Shown here in pieces: positions 15,909 to 24,095 of a stretch of 55,179 bases of DNA. The position numbers were made by a program, and so were the translations under genes. The stretch spans positions 1 to 55,179 of the forward strand of contig SUUI01000012.1 in NCBI GenBank assembly GCA_015062605.1. The letters run 5' to 3'. The notes under the pieces are model-generated. The model was not told where the DNA came from. It was given only the letters and a program-made list of their open reading frames with translations, and made no database searches. This DNA is from Eggerthellaceae bacterium. Lineage in GTDB: Bacteria > Actinomycetota > Coriobacteriia > Coriobacteriales > Eggerthellaceae. How positions within the stretch are numbered: position 1 is the stretch's first letter; the number at the start of each line of letters is the position of its first letter.

Positions 15909-16283
15909 ATGCGCATGCAAGAATCAGCTGAGATGTATTTGGAAACCATCCTCGTCCTATCGGAAGGAGGCGCGTCTGTTCGTGCGATCGATGTCGCCCG
16001 CAAGCTCGGCTTCTCCCGCCCCTCCGTATCCAACGCCCTTAAAGAATTGGCCCGTGACGGCTATATCGGCTACAAAGACTCCAAATACATAGAGCTCACG
16101 CAAAAAGGGATGGAGATCGCCGAGAAGATCTACGCACGCCATTTGGTGCTGACCAACCTATTGCTCGCGGTAGGCGTTTCGGATGAGACTGCACGCGAAG
16201 ACGCATGCCGTATAGAGCATTACATCAGCGATGAGACCTTCGAAGCGCTGAAACGATTGGATGTTGGGCGCATGCAAGAATAG
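15909..16283 (+). CDS. DtxR/IdeR-type metal-dependent transcriptional regulator, short form
   Basis: 124 residues: winged-helix DNA-binding domain (IDVARKLGFSRPSVSNALKELARDGYI) plus dimerisation domain, without the SH3-like third domain. The primary metal-site residues of DtxR can be placed: Met9 (AEMYLE), Cys100, Glu103 and His104 (DACRIEH). The Met/Cys pair is the iron-type (DtxR/IdeR) set rather than the MntR set. Ancillary-site residues look lost apart from His78. It should repress metal uptake or homeostasis genes when Fe(II) is plentiful. Start 15909 is uncertain, since a second ATG lies two codons later and the ribosome-binding site is weak. Two operator-like boxes precede it; no transporter gene is adjacent. 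Confidence 0.83.
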   Translation: MRMQESAEMYLETILVLSEGGASVRAIDVARKLGFSRPSVSNALKELARDGYIGYKDSKYIELTQKGMEIAEKIYARHLVLTNLLLAVGVSDETAREDACRIEHYISDETFEALKRLDVGRMQE

Positions 16284-16311
16284 CGCCTGACGAATCAAAC
16301 GCAAAACCTAA

Positions 16312-16339
16312 GATGCCGCCCGGTAATCCGAGCGGCATC
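16312..16339. terminator. Hairpin terminator between the DtxR gene and apt
   Basis: GATGCCGC / GCGGCATC arms, followed on plus by CTTTAGTT and on minus by TTAGGTTTTG. It lies between convergent genes and can serve both directions. Confidence 0.6.
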
Positions 16340-16363
16340 CTTTAGTTATATATGCAAATAACC

Positions 16364-16897
16364 TTATGACACTTTCACCAATGAGTGAAGCGGTACATCG
16401 GTGGCCTTTGCCAACAGTTCGCGCGGATTCAGGAACTCAAGCTCCATGAAGCAAGCGATGCCAACGAGCTTCGCCCCGAGCTTCTCTATCAGCTTGACCT
16501 GCGCTACAAGCGTTCCGCCCGTAGCAGCAAGATCGTCCACCAAAAGGACCTTATCATCTGGCGAAAGCGCATCTTTGTGCAACTGCAATTCCGCCGTTCC
16601 GTATTCCAGATCGTACTCTTGCCCGACCGTCTCACGCGGCAGCTTGTTCGGCTTGCGTGCCGGCACGAAGCCCGCACCCAGCTCGACTGCCACCGGAGCG
16701 CCCATCATGAAGCCGCGCGCCTCAGCACCAACCACCTTCGTGACGCCCATTCCGCGGAATGGCTCTGCAAGCTCGCGGACGCATGCTGCAAAACCCTCGG
16801 CATCGGCCAGAAGCGGCGTGATGTCCTTGAACACAACTCCTGGTTGCGGATAATCGGGGATGTCGATGATCAGTTTCTCGAAATCGAATGATGCCAT
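16364..16897 (-). CDS. apt: Adenine phosphoribosyltransferase
   Basis: 177 residues, the normal Apt length. DYPQPGVVFKDITPLL and EARGFMMGAPVAVELG near the N-terminus and the PRPP-binding loop VLLVDDLAATGGTL are diagnostic. The enzyme makes AMP from adenine and PRPP (purine salvage). AAAGGGAA precedes ATG 16897; a frame eight codons longer has no site. It lies 39 bp behind the NCS2 permease gene on the same strand: the permease brings in the base and Apt traps it. Confidence 0.95.
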   Translation of the reverse strand: MASFDFEKLIIDIPDYPQPGVVFKDITPLLADAEGFAACVRELAEPFRGMGVTKVVGAEARGFMMGAPVAVELGAGFVPARKPNKLPRETVGQEYDLEYGTAELQLHKDALSPDDKVLLVDDLAATGGTLVAQVKLIEKLGAKLVGIACFMELEFLNPRELLAKATDVPLHSLVKVS

Positions 16898-16936
16898 CTG
16901 ATTCCCTTTCAATCGATTCACGTCTTACAGTACGCC

Positions 16937-18361
16937 CTAGACGACCAAGAAGAACTTCACGAGGAAGATGAGCGCCAAGATATATGTGAGAATATATTGC
17001 TTGGACGCCTTGCCCGTCGTGATGTTGATGACGGAGAAGGTGATCAACCCGATGCCGATGGCATGTCCGATGGAGCCGGAGATCGGCATGGCGATGAGCA
17101 TGAGCGCCACAGGAACGACCTGCTCTAAGTTGCTCAGGTCGACGTTCTTCAGACCGGCGAGCATGATGACGCCGACGTAGATGAGCGCCGAAGAGGTAGC
17201 TGCAGCCGGGATGATCGCCGCAATCGGAGCGATGAACATGCAGAGCAAGAACACGATGCCGCACGTCAAAGCCGTCAGGCCCGTACGTCCTCCCGCCTCA
17301 ACACCCGAGGCAGATTCGACGAAGGTCGTAACGGTTGACGTACCGGTGCACGCACCCACCACGGTGCCAATCGAGTCAGAGAGCATGGCCTGCTTCATCT
17401 GGGGCATCTTGCCCTCTTCATCGAGCATGCCTGCACGGGCTGCAGTACCGACCAGTGTTCCGATGGTGTCGAACATATCGATCATGCAGAACGTGATGAT
17501 CAACGTGATAACCGTGAACCATCCGAGCTCTAAAAAGCCCGCAAGATTGAACTTGAAGAACGTGAGATTCACCATATCGCTGAATGGCGGCAACCAGCTC
17601 GCGGTGGCAAGTGCAGCGAACGGATCAGTGTCGAGGAATAAGTATTCGCCAGCCCAGTACACGATAGATGCGACCAGCATACCGATGATGACGGAGGCAC
17701 GCACGCCTTTGTGCGCCAGGAAGATGATCACGAATAGACCAACGAACATGGTCACAACGGTAAGCACCATGGGCGCATAGCCAGAGCCCATTGCGGTTGA
17801 CGCGCTTGAAGCAGTAAGCGAACCGAAGAAGTCGCGCATCACGTAGAAGGGACCGCCAGCTTCACTGTAGATGCCGGCATTTGAGCCAAGACCGATATTC
17901 AAAAGCATGATGCCGATTGCCGGCGCGATACCCATACGCACGCCATACGGAATGGCTTCGACGATCTTCTCGCGGATGTTGAGTATCGTCAAAATGAGGA
18001 AGACGATACCTTCGGCGAGGATGATGATGAGTGCAGCTTGGAATGACGCCACATACGTCGCACCCGTGATGACCGCGATCTGACCGACAACGACAGCGAA
18101 GAAGCTGTTCAGACCCATGCCAGGAGCCAAGCAGAACGGCTTATTGGCTAAGAACGCCATGCAGATCATGGCGATGCCGGAAGCCAAGCACGTGGCCAAG
18201 AAAACGGCATTCCAGAGATCTTGCCCACCAGCACCGAAGTTGGTAAGCAGATTCGGGTTCAAGGCGATGATGTAGGCCATCGTCATGAACGTGGTGAGAC
18301 CGGCGATTATCTCGGTACGTACCGAAGTGCCGTTCTCCTTAAATTTGAATATTTTTTCCAC
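16937..18361 (-). CDS. NCS2 family purine permease (AzgA/PbuG-like)
   Basis: 474 residues, about 12-14 membrane helices. N-terminal RTEIIAGLTTFMTMAYIIALNP, APGMGLNSFF and the FDTIGTLVG segment are hallmarks of the AzgA-like branch of NCS2 (adenine, guanine, hypoxanthine:proton symporters). AAGGAG abuts the ATG at 18367 but is six bases from the in-frame GTG at 18361 (ATG-CAG-GTG), so the GTG is the likelier start; the choice changes two residues. It forms an operon with apt. I found no purine-riboswitch signature in the leader; a TACAAT -10 candidate lies at about 18405 on the minus strand without a clear -35. Confidence 0.9.
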   Translation of the reverse strand: MEKIFKFKENGTSVRTEIIAGLTTFMTMAYIIALNPNLLTNFGAGGQDLWNAVFLATCLASGIAMICMAFLANKPFCLAPGMGLNSFFAVVVGQIAVITGATYVASFQAALIIILAEGIVFLILTILNIREKIVEAIPYGVRMGIAPAIGIMLLNIGLGSNAGIYSEAGGPFYVMRDFFGSLTASSASTAMGSGYAPMVLTVVTMFVGLFVIIFLAHKGVRASVIIGMLVASIVYWAGEYLFLDTDPFAALATASWLPPFSDMVNLTFFKFNLAGFLELGWFTVITLIITFCMIDMFDTIGTLVGTAARAGMLDEEGKMPQMKQAMLSDSIGTVVGACTGTSTVTTFVESASGVEAGGRTGLTALTCGIVFLLCMFIAPIAAIIPAAATSSALIYVGVIMLAGLKNVDLSNLEQVVPVALMLIAMPISGSIGHAIGIGLITFSVINITTGKASKQYILTYILALIFLVKFFLVV

Positions 18362-18474
18362 CTGCATCTCCTTTTCGCGAGCCTGAATATGCCCGCTTAC
18401 ATTGTAAGGAGTTTGGCTTCACAATTTGCACACAATTTTGCTCAGGGCGCAACTTTTTACCTTCAGGCAACGCA

Positions 18475-18506
18475 TAGGAAAGCCCGCCTTATGGCGGGCT
18501 TTCCTA
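18475..18506 (-). terminator. Hairpin terminator after the pyrophosphatase gene
   Basis: Perfect 14-bp stem TAGGAAAGCCCGCC / GGCGGGCTTTCCTA with a 4-base loop, 51 bp past the stop of the pyrophosphatase gene and upstream of the NCS2 gene. There is no long T-tract. Confidence 0.65.
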
Positions 18507-18556
18507 TAGATGGAAAAAGATATGGTGACGCGGGTTTCACACCGCGCAAAAACCTC

Positions 18557-19927
18557 TTACGCTTCGAGGATCCGTGCAGCCACTTGCTTCTTGCGTGAAA
18601 GCACTCCGGGCATCCATGTACCGCCCTCGCCCGTACATTCGATATCGAACGCTCGGTTGATGATCTTGCGGTTGCCTTCGCATAGAAACTGGCTGCCACC
18701 TGCGATGATGTCGGTCACCATGAGCAGCACGAACACATACCCGCCCGTTTCCACCAGACTGCGCATGTATGTGCGCATCTCCTGCTCGCGCATCATAACC
18801 GACTCGAGATTCGTCGTCTCATGCTGCGCGATGAGCACTGTGCCATCGGATATCTGGAACTCCTTGGAATCGGCCCCGACAAGCTTGTCAATGGGCATGT
18901 CGTCATCGTCCCCCCTGAACGAGAACACCTTAAGACCGTACATAAGCGGATCGGCGCCGATGATATCCGCAAGATATCCTGCAATCTCTTCATCGATGGC
19001 GGTGGTCGTCGGCGATTTCAGCACGACGGTATCTGTCATCACGGCAGACAAAAGCACTCCTGCAATCGGTTTGGGAATCTCGATGCCATGCTTTTTGAAT
19101 TCCAACGCGACGATGGTCGATGTGGAGCCGACCGGCATGTTCAAAAACTTGATGGGATTGACCGTGGAAACATCGCCGATGCGATGATGGTCGATGATCT
19201 CTACGACCTCGGCTTCCTTGATGCCATTGACGGCCTGACGCACCTCATTATGGTCGACGAGGATCACCTTGCGATGCGGATGGAAGGCAAGATCGGACCT
19301 CGTGACGATGCCGATGGGGCGATGCGCCTCATCGAGCACGACCGCTTCACGCCACGGCTGGGCAAGGATATCGACGCGCGCCTCGGAAAGGCGATCGTCT
19401 TTATCGACCGTAAGTATCTGCGCCTCCATGATGGAATCGACCGTCTGCTCGAGTGACGCGATCAGATCCGCCGCTACAGCCATATGGCTCGCGCCTTCGT
19501 CAAGCACATCTGTTGCGGAGATATAACGATTCGCTATCATGCGCGTCGAGACGATGCCTCGGTAGGTGCCCTCTTCGTCAGTCACAACCACAGCCTGGAT
19601 GTTGTGCTTTCGGAGAATGCGACCAGCATCTATGATCTTGGCATCGGGTGTCGTGCAGATGACATCCGAAGTCATAACGTCTGAGATGCGCGCGAATACG
19701 TTGTTGATGACCACAGGCGCTTCAACGCCCCACCTCTCGAGCACCCCGGCCGTCTCGGGAGGAAGGGGACCTAAGCGAACCGCCTGATAGGTTTGCGGCT
19801 CTTCACCATCTTTGGCTTCGCGCTTTGCGAGCTCGTTTTTCAGATAGGCATAGCCGATTGCTGAGCAGATGGCGTCGTTATCTGGGTTTTTGTGTCCGAT
19901 TACAAGGATTGGCTGCGGTTTCGGCAT
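18557..19927 (-). CDS. ppaC: Manganese-dependent family II inorganic pyrophosphatase with CBS domains
   Basis: 456 residues. The catalytic DHH domain is split: GHKNPDNDAICSAIGYAYL at the N-terminus supplies the first metal ligands and VEIIDHHRIGD appears near residue 245. Between them lies a regulatory insert with two CBS domains (SDVMTSDVICTTPDA and DSIMEAQILTVDKDD). The DHHA2 domain ends with SRKKQV, which binds substrate phosphate. CBS-type pyrophosphatases hydrolyse PPi and are inhibited or activated by AMP, ADP or ATP bound to the CBS pair. The insert here seems to lack a DRTGG domain. AAGGGAA precedes the ATG. Cytoplasmic; single-gene transcript. Confidence 0.92.
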   Translation of the reverse strand: MPKPQPILVIGHKNPDNDAICSAIGYAYLKNELAKREAKDGEEPQTYQAVRLGPLPPETAGVLERWGVEAPVVINNVFARISDVMTSDVICTTPDAKIIDAGRILRKHNIQAVVVTDEEGTYRGIVSTRMIANRYISATDVLDEGASHMAVAADLIASLEQTVDSIMEAQILTVDKDDRLSEARVDILAQPWREAVVLDEAHRPIGIVTRSDLAFHPHRKVILVDHNEVRQAVNGIKEAEVVEIIDHHRIGDVSTVNPIKFLNMPVGSTSTIVALEFKKHGIEIPKPIAGVLLSAVMTDTVVLKSPTTTAIDEEIAGYLADIIGADPLMYGLKVFSFRGDDDDMPIDKLVGADSKEFQISDGTVLIAQHETTNLESVMMREQEMRTYMRSLVETGGYVFVLLMVTDIIAGGSQFLCEGNRKIINRAFDIECTGEGGTWMPGVLSRKKQVAARILEA

Positions 19928-20020
19928 GCTAACGATTCCCTTCGGCCGTTACAACAATTGCTCTCATAAACGAAAAACGACAATAGCCCTCTTGCATGGT
20001 ATGTCAACCCTCCAACAGCA

Positions 20021-20050
20021 CCGAAAGCGCCAGGTACACGGCGCTTTCGG
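20021..20050 (-). terminator. Hairpin after the DUF4405 gene
   Basis: CCGAAAGCGCC / GGCGCTTTCGG, 11-bp perfect stem with an 8-base loop, 40 bp beyond the stop of the DUF4405 gene. Lacks a T-run, so it is a terminator by position only. Confidence 0.45.
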
Positions 20051-20089
20051 CGAAAATGGGGTTATGGCGAAAAGAAGGGGTTGCAGTCG

Positions 20090-20893
20090 CTAGATCAATC
20101 CCGCCTCATACGGCTTGTCACATCGAGGTGCACTGAGCGGGCAGCGCTTCTTGCATAGGTTGCAGGTCCCCGTCACGGTGCTTTCGGAAGACGAACTCCC
20201 GCTCGAAGAGGCGCTCGGCTGCTCGCTTTGCGTGCTACCCGAACTGCTTTCCGGCTCGCTTTTCAGGGCCTTGTCGTTTATCGTCGAGGCGTCAAGCCCC
20301 GCTGACGGGTTTTCGGTCCCCTCGTCCGCATCTGCGGCCGGCAATGCGAATGCCCGCATCGCGTTCGCACCGGCAATACCGATAGCGACGGTGGCGAGTC
20401 CTGCAGTAACACCCACGCATGTGCTGATCGCAGCACGCCTCGAAGGATCGTACGGTACGTGGCAGGCTTTCGCAAAGCTCTTCCAATGCATCGCTAAATG
20501 CACGACCGTCAACGCGCACAGCGCGTATGCCGAAAACGAGTGGATCATGCTCCAGGTCATATATGAGAACCAAAGTTCGAACGACAGTCCCATCCCCGAA
20601 AGGATGTGGCTTAAGGCAATCGAGCTTACGACCAGCGGAACGAACGCAAACAAAAGCAAGATTGCAAAGATCGCATGTGCGATACCTCGCTTGCTCGCTC
20701 GACCTGCGCTGATCGAACGCGACATGCTGCGAGCCCATCTCGCGGAAAGCGCCAAGTGCACCGCGATGGTGACGAAGAAGGCGAAGCCCACGATTTCATG
20801 AAGGGTGTCGCCCGTGAATTCAAAAAACATCTCGAACGCAAGCAGCGCGGTCATGAAAATGTCGAGGCGCAATCGGTTTTTCAAAGTATGCAC
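20090..20893 (-). CDS. DUF4405 membrane protein (cytochrome b-like) with Cys-rich C-terminus
   Basis: 267 residues. About five membrane helices in the first 190 residues. Paired histidines in helices (HEIVGF, VHLALSARW, MIHSFSAY, VHLAMHW) resemble the haem-b ligands of the DUF4405/cytochrome b561-like family. Then follow a Ser/Glu-rich linker of about 50 residues and a C-terminal C-x2-C-x3-C-x6-C group (CNLCKKRCPLSAPRC), which could bind an Fe-S cluster or another metal. The start is GTG 20893 with GGAAGG seven bases upstream. Likely a quinone- or haem-linked membrane redox protein; the partner is not encoded nearby. Confidence 0.75.
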   Translation of the reverse strand: MHTLKNRLRLDIFMTALLAFEMFFEFTGDTLHEIVGFAFFVTIAVHLALSARWARSMSRSISAGRASKRGIAHAIFAILLLFAFVPLVVSSIALSHILSGMGLSFELWFSYMTWSMIHSFSAYALCALTVVHLAMHWKSFAKACHVPYDPSRRAAISTCVGVTAGLATVAIGIAGANAMRAFALPAADADEGTENPSAGLDASTINDKALKSEPESSSGSTQSEQPSASSSGSSSSESTVTGTCNLCKKRCPLSAPRCDKPYEAGLI

Positions 20894-21157
20894 AGCGTAA
20901 CCTTCCGTCTGTTTTCGGATACGTGATCTTGATTGGATGCGCTCATCCTAAAGATGGTTCCTGAAATCACTCTGAAAGGCCGCCTCTCATCACAATTCCT
21001 CGACAAGTCTGCTTTCGCGTACACTACCGTGCCGTTGATGTGCGTTTTTTCACGAAGAAACAAAAAGTTACATTCGGGGCGCATTTCTATACTAAAGTGT
21101 AGGATGCTAACTACAAAAGCTTCGAACACCATACGATCTTAAAAGGAGATGAATGCT

Positions 21158-22195
21158 ATGGCGAAGAAGGATATCGATTGGGGCAGCCTCGGCTTCGGAT
21201 ATATGAAGACCGACTATAGCTATGTCAGCAACTGGAAGGACGGTGAGTGGGACGAGGGCGCGCTTACCACCGACCACACGCTCACCTTGAGCGAATGCGC
21301 TGGCATCTTCCATTATTGCCAAGAGGTCTTCGAAGGCCTGAAGGCATACACGACCGAAGACGGCAGCATCGTCTGCTTCCGCCCCGACCTCAACGCCGAG
21401 CGCATGTATGACTCCGCAGCCCGTCTCGAGATGCCCTCCTTCCCGAAGGACCGCTTCGTGGAGGCCGTCAAGGCCGTCGTGAAAGCGAATGAGGATTGGG
21501 TTCCGCCATTCGGCAGCGGCGCCACGCTCTACATCCGTCCCTTCATGGTCGCAACCGGCGAAGTCATCGGCGTCGCCCCCGCACCGGAGTATCAGTTCCG
21601 TATCCTCGTCACGCCCGTCGGTCCGTATTATTCCGGCGGCGTGAAGCCTGTGAAGCTGCGCACCACCATGTACGACCGTGCAGCACCGCATGGCACGGGC
21701 AACATCAAGGCTGGTTTGAATTACGCGATGTCGATCAAGGCCGGCGTCGAGGCGCACAACGGCGGTTATGCCGATAACATGTATCTCGATCCTCAGACGC
21801 GCACTTATGTCGAAGAGGCCGGCGGCGCGAACTTCCTGTTCGTCGACAAGAATGGGGCCCTCGTCGTCCCGCAGTCCTTCACCGACTCGATCCTTCCCTC
21901 CATCACACGCCGCTCACTCGTCGTGGTGGCGCAAGACATTCTCGGCATGGAAGTCATCGAGCGCCCGGTCAAGTTCGAGGAAGTCAAAGCCGGCGAATTC
22001 ACCGAGTGCGGCATGTGCGGCACTGCAGCCGTCATCTCCCCTGTCGGCCAGGTCGATGACAATGGAGTCGAGTACGTTTTCGCAAGCGGCATGAAGGAAG
22101 TCGGTCCTGTCATGAAAAAGCTCCGCGAAACCTTGACGGGCATCCAGGAAGGCAAGATCGAAGGCCCCGAAGGTTGGGTCGTCAAGATCTCGTAA
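21158..22195 (+). CDS. ilvE: Branched-chain amino acid aminotransferase
   Basis: 345 residues, class IV PLP aminotransferase of the long (IlvE type II) branch. Segments seen: FHYCQEVFEGLKAY, FRPDLNAERM, YIRPFMVATGE, GNIKAGLNYAMS with the PLP lysine, EEAGGANFLFV and CGMCGTAAVISPV. It interconverts leucine, isoleucine and valine with their keto acids using 2-oxoglutarate/glutamate. AAGGAG is nine bases before ATG 21158; an ATG three codons earlier overlaps the site itself. Single gene with its own terminator. TATACT at 21088-21093 may be the -10 box. The 260-bp upstream gap shows no T-box or leader peptide. Confidence 0.94.
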   Translation: MAKKDIDWGSLGFGYMKTDYSYVSNWKDGEWDEGALTTDHTLTLSECAGIFHYCQEVFEGLKAYTTEDGSIVCFRPDLNAERMYDSAARLEMPSFPKDRFVEAVKAVVKANEDWVPPFGSGATLYIRPFMVATGEVIGVAPAPEYQFRILVTPVGPYYSGGVKPVKLRTTMYDRAAPHGTGNIKAGLNYAMSIKAGVEAHNGGYADNMYLDPQTRTYVEEAGGANFLFVDKNGALVVPQSFTDSILPSITRRSLVVVAQDILGMEVIERPVKFEEVKAGEFTECGMCGTAAVISPVGQVDDNGVEYVFASGMKEVGPVMKKLRETLTGIQEGKIEGPEGWVVKIS

Positions 22196-22227
22196 CGCTT
22201 CGTTTCATCTAAGCTATAGCGATACAA

Positions 22228-22256
22228 GAAAGCGCCCGCGTGATACGGGCGCTTTC
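22228..22256. terminator. Terminator between ilvE and the convergent HTH gene
   Basis: Perfect 11-bp stem GAAAGCGCCCG / CGGGCGCTTTC with a 7-base loop, 32 bp after the ilvE stop and 26 bp from the end of the convergent gene. Confidence 0.75.
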
Positions 22257-22282
22257 CCTATATTGGATGAAGAAAGCACTTG

Positions 22283-23194
22283 TTACAGCAGCGGCTGATC
22301 GAATTCGTAGAGCGCTTGGTTCACAGCCATCAGATCATGTTTACCTGTTTCGAGGAAGTACTCCACCACCAAATCGCGCCTATCAGAATGCGAGAGCGCG
22401 AAGCCGGCGCGTTCGAGCAGATCCCGTGCTTCGTCCACGTTCAGCCGAAGCGCCACCGCAAGCGCGAGCACGGTCTTTTTTGCGGGACGGTACTCCGCAT
22501 CGCTTCGGATACGGCTGAACAACTGGCGACTCATGCCTGCACGTTTGTACACCTCCACGTCGTCGAAGCCGCGTTCATCGATTAAGCGCAGCAGAGTCGT
22601 CGAGAACGGCGCATCGACCGCATCGAGCCATTGCTTGAGACCCGCTTGGTTAAAGCCCTCGTACGAAGGCGCTCCAGCAATCGCTGGCTCAGCATCGCGG
22701 CAGACGCTCCTTTTTGCCGTCGAGGCGCCATATGCTGGATACACCGCTCCAAAATCATACGAATCCTCAATGGCAGCCGATTCTTCAAAGAGCTCCATTT
22801 CCTCCAAGCATGGCTCGTCTTCCACAAACTCCTCTTTGGAAGACTTCGCATGCTTGCCTTTTTTCGCGAGGCCGCCTATCGCCTTGCTAAGTGAGCCGAG
22901 CACGCCGCCTCGGGAGCTCGACTTTGGCTCGGGAGGAGCAGTTTTAGTAAGCATGTTCCTAGCGAACACGGGCGCCGATGCCTGCGGCTCTAGTTGGGGC
23001 ATCGCAGCAGGTGCATATAAACCATACGCCTCCGGCGTTTCGACTCCCTCGGATGCCACGTATTCAAGATCGTCCTCTTCCACAAAACGCACGTCTATGA
23101 AAGACTGGATTGCCTCTTTCAGCGCGGCATCAAGCCCGATACGGTAGCTCTCGGGCTCGACTGCGTTGTTCCTTATGTTCTCGTCAGCTGTCAA
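22283..23194 (-). CDS. HTH-domain protein, partner of the vWA protein
   Basis: 303 residues. The N-terminal two thirds is low-complexity (Ala/Pro/Ser/Glu-rich, with a Gly/Lys patch), probably disordered. The C-terminal 120 residues form a conserved XRE-like helix-turn-helix unit: FSTTLLRLIDERGFDDVEVYKRAGMSRQ, then RIRSD, then YRPAKKTVLALAVALRL and DLLERAGFALSHS. I know this module from proteins adjacent to vWA proteins in Firmicutes, but its function is not established. AAAGGAG lies five bases before an in-frame TTG at 23194, which I take as start; an ATG eight codons earlier lacks a site. It follows the vWA gene by 62 bp. Confidence 0.72.
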   Translation of the reverse strand: MTADENIRNNAVEPESYRIGLDAALKEAIQSFIDVRFVEEDDLEYVASEGVETPEAYGLYAPAAMPQLEPQASAPVFARNMLTKTAPPEPKSSSRGGVLGSLSKAIGGLAKKGKHAKSSKEEFVEDEPCLEEMELFEESAAIEDSYDFGAVYPAYGASTAKRSVCRDAEPAIAGAPSYEGFNQAGLKQWLDAVDAPFSTTLLRLIDERGFDDVEVYKRAGMSRQLFSRIRSDAEYRPAKKTVLALAVALRLNVDEARDLLERAGFALSHSDRRDLVVEYFLETGKHDLMAVNQALYEFDQPLL

Positions 23195-23256
23195 CGGATC
23201 TCCTTTGCGAATATGCATGGCACTATTCTACCGTAAGTCTTACAAACCCGTTCGCT

Positions 23257-23910
23257 CTAGCCGCGAGCCTCATGGTCGGCTTCCACCGCCTTCTTCCATA
23301 AAGACCCCAGACCTCCGCGCTTGGCTTTCGGGGCACGCATGGTACAACATGCCTGTGCCACTGCTTCGTACATCACCGCGCTGCCCGTCGAGTCGGGCAC
23401 ATACGTTGCCGCATAATCCTCCGCGATACCGATACGTCCCGCCTCCTTCGCTGCATCGATGTTCGCACCGAGGAACAAGAACTCCCAACCCTCTTCCTTG
23501 TGCATCTCGATGGCTTTCCTTACGTCTTCGTAGGAAAAGTGACGGCTTGCGTTCTCGTACCCATCGGTCGTGATGACGTAGATGACGCGCTCGGCCTTGT
23601 ATTCATCAGGCATATAGCCTTGCACGCGCGCCGTTTGGCGCATCGCATCGCCAAGGCAGTCGAGCAATGCCGTGCAGCCGCGCACGGAATAATCCTTCTC
23701 GGTAAGGTCTTTAACCTCGGCGATGGGCTTTCGGTCGACAAGCACTTCAGCGGTGTTATCGAACAAGATGATGGAAACGTTCGCCTCGCCCTCCGCTTCG
23801 CGGTTCTTCGCGAGCGTTGCGTTGATGCCGCCGATGGTGTCGGTCTCAAGTCCTCCCATAGAACCGCTGCGATCGACGATGAATACCAGTTCAGTCAGTC
23901 CCTTTTTCAT
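23257..23910 (-). CDS. von Willebrand factor type A (vWA) domain protein
   Basis: 217 residues, a single vWA domain. The MIDAS metal motif is DRSGSMGG near residue 13, with the threonine (GCTALLD) and aspartate (TTDGYEN) further along; all key positions are present, so metal-dependent protein binding should be intact. A short basic C-terminal tail follows. No signal peptide or membrane helix, so it is cytoplasmic. AAAGGA precedes ATG 23910. First gene of a pair with the HTH protein; two palindromes lie in its promoter region. Such pairs occur in stress-related loci; the role is unknown. Confidence 0.85.
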   Translation of the reverse strand: MKKGLTELVFIVDRSGSMGGLETDTIGGINATLAKNREAEGEANVSIILFDNTAEVLVDRKPIAEVKDLTEKDYSVRGCTALLDCLGDAMRQTARVQGYMPDEYKAERVIYVITTDGYENASRHFSYEDVRKAIEMHKEEGWEFLFLGANIDAAKEAGRIGIAEDYAATYVPDSTGSAVMYEAVAQACCTMRAPKAKRGGLGSLWKKAVEADHEARG

Positions 23911-23933
23911 GATGCGTCCTTTCTGTCGGATAA

Positions 23934-23949
23934 CTGTTTCTGGAAACAG
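23934..23949. promoter_or_regulatory. Inverted repeat upstream of the vWA gene
   Basis: CTGTTTC-TG-GAAACAG, 7-bp arms, 24 bases before the vWA start on the minus strand. Possible operator near the transcription start. Confidence 0.4.
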
Positions 23950-23974
23950 CATAGGGAGAAAGGACTGACGATAG

Positions 23975-23991
23975 GTCAATCGCCGATTGAC
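23975..23991. promoter_or_regulatory. 17-bp palindrome upstream of the vWA gene
   Basis: GTCAATCG-C-CGATTGAC, a perfect inverted repeat with one central base, 65 bases before the vWA start. Its right part supplies TTGACC on the minus strand, which could act as a -35 box, so a bound protein would block the promoter. Confidence 0.45.
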
Positions 23992-24004
23992 ATTGAGCTT
24001 AATC

Positions 24005-24044
24005 GAGCTTCGGGCGCTTCAATGAAGCGCCCGAAGCTCTTTTT
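24005..24044. terminator. Terminator-like hairpin after trpB
   Basis: 16-bp perfect stem GAGCTTCGGGCGCTTC / GAAGCGCCCGAAGCTC with a 3-base loop. The T-run (TTTTT, 24040-24044) is on the plus strand, although the only neighbouring gene end is that of trpB on minus. It may still end trpB transcripts by the hairpin alone. Confidence 0.6.
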
Positions 24045-24095
24045 CCATGCTGTGTGATTGACTGGATGCTCATGCAAGCACGTATCGTGACTCCC

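Noticed and set aside
18362-18474. Purine riboswitch in front of the NCS2 permease gene
   Set aside because: The conserved loop and junction sequences of the purine aptamer are not present in the leader.
20894-21157. T-box or leader peptide attenuator for ilvE
   Set aside because: No T-box motif, terminator or Leu/Ile/Val-rich short frame found in the 260-bp upstream region.
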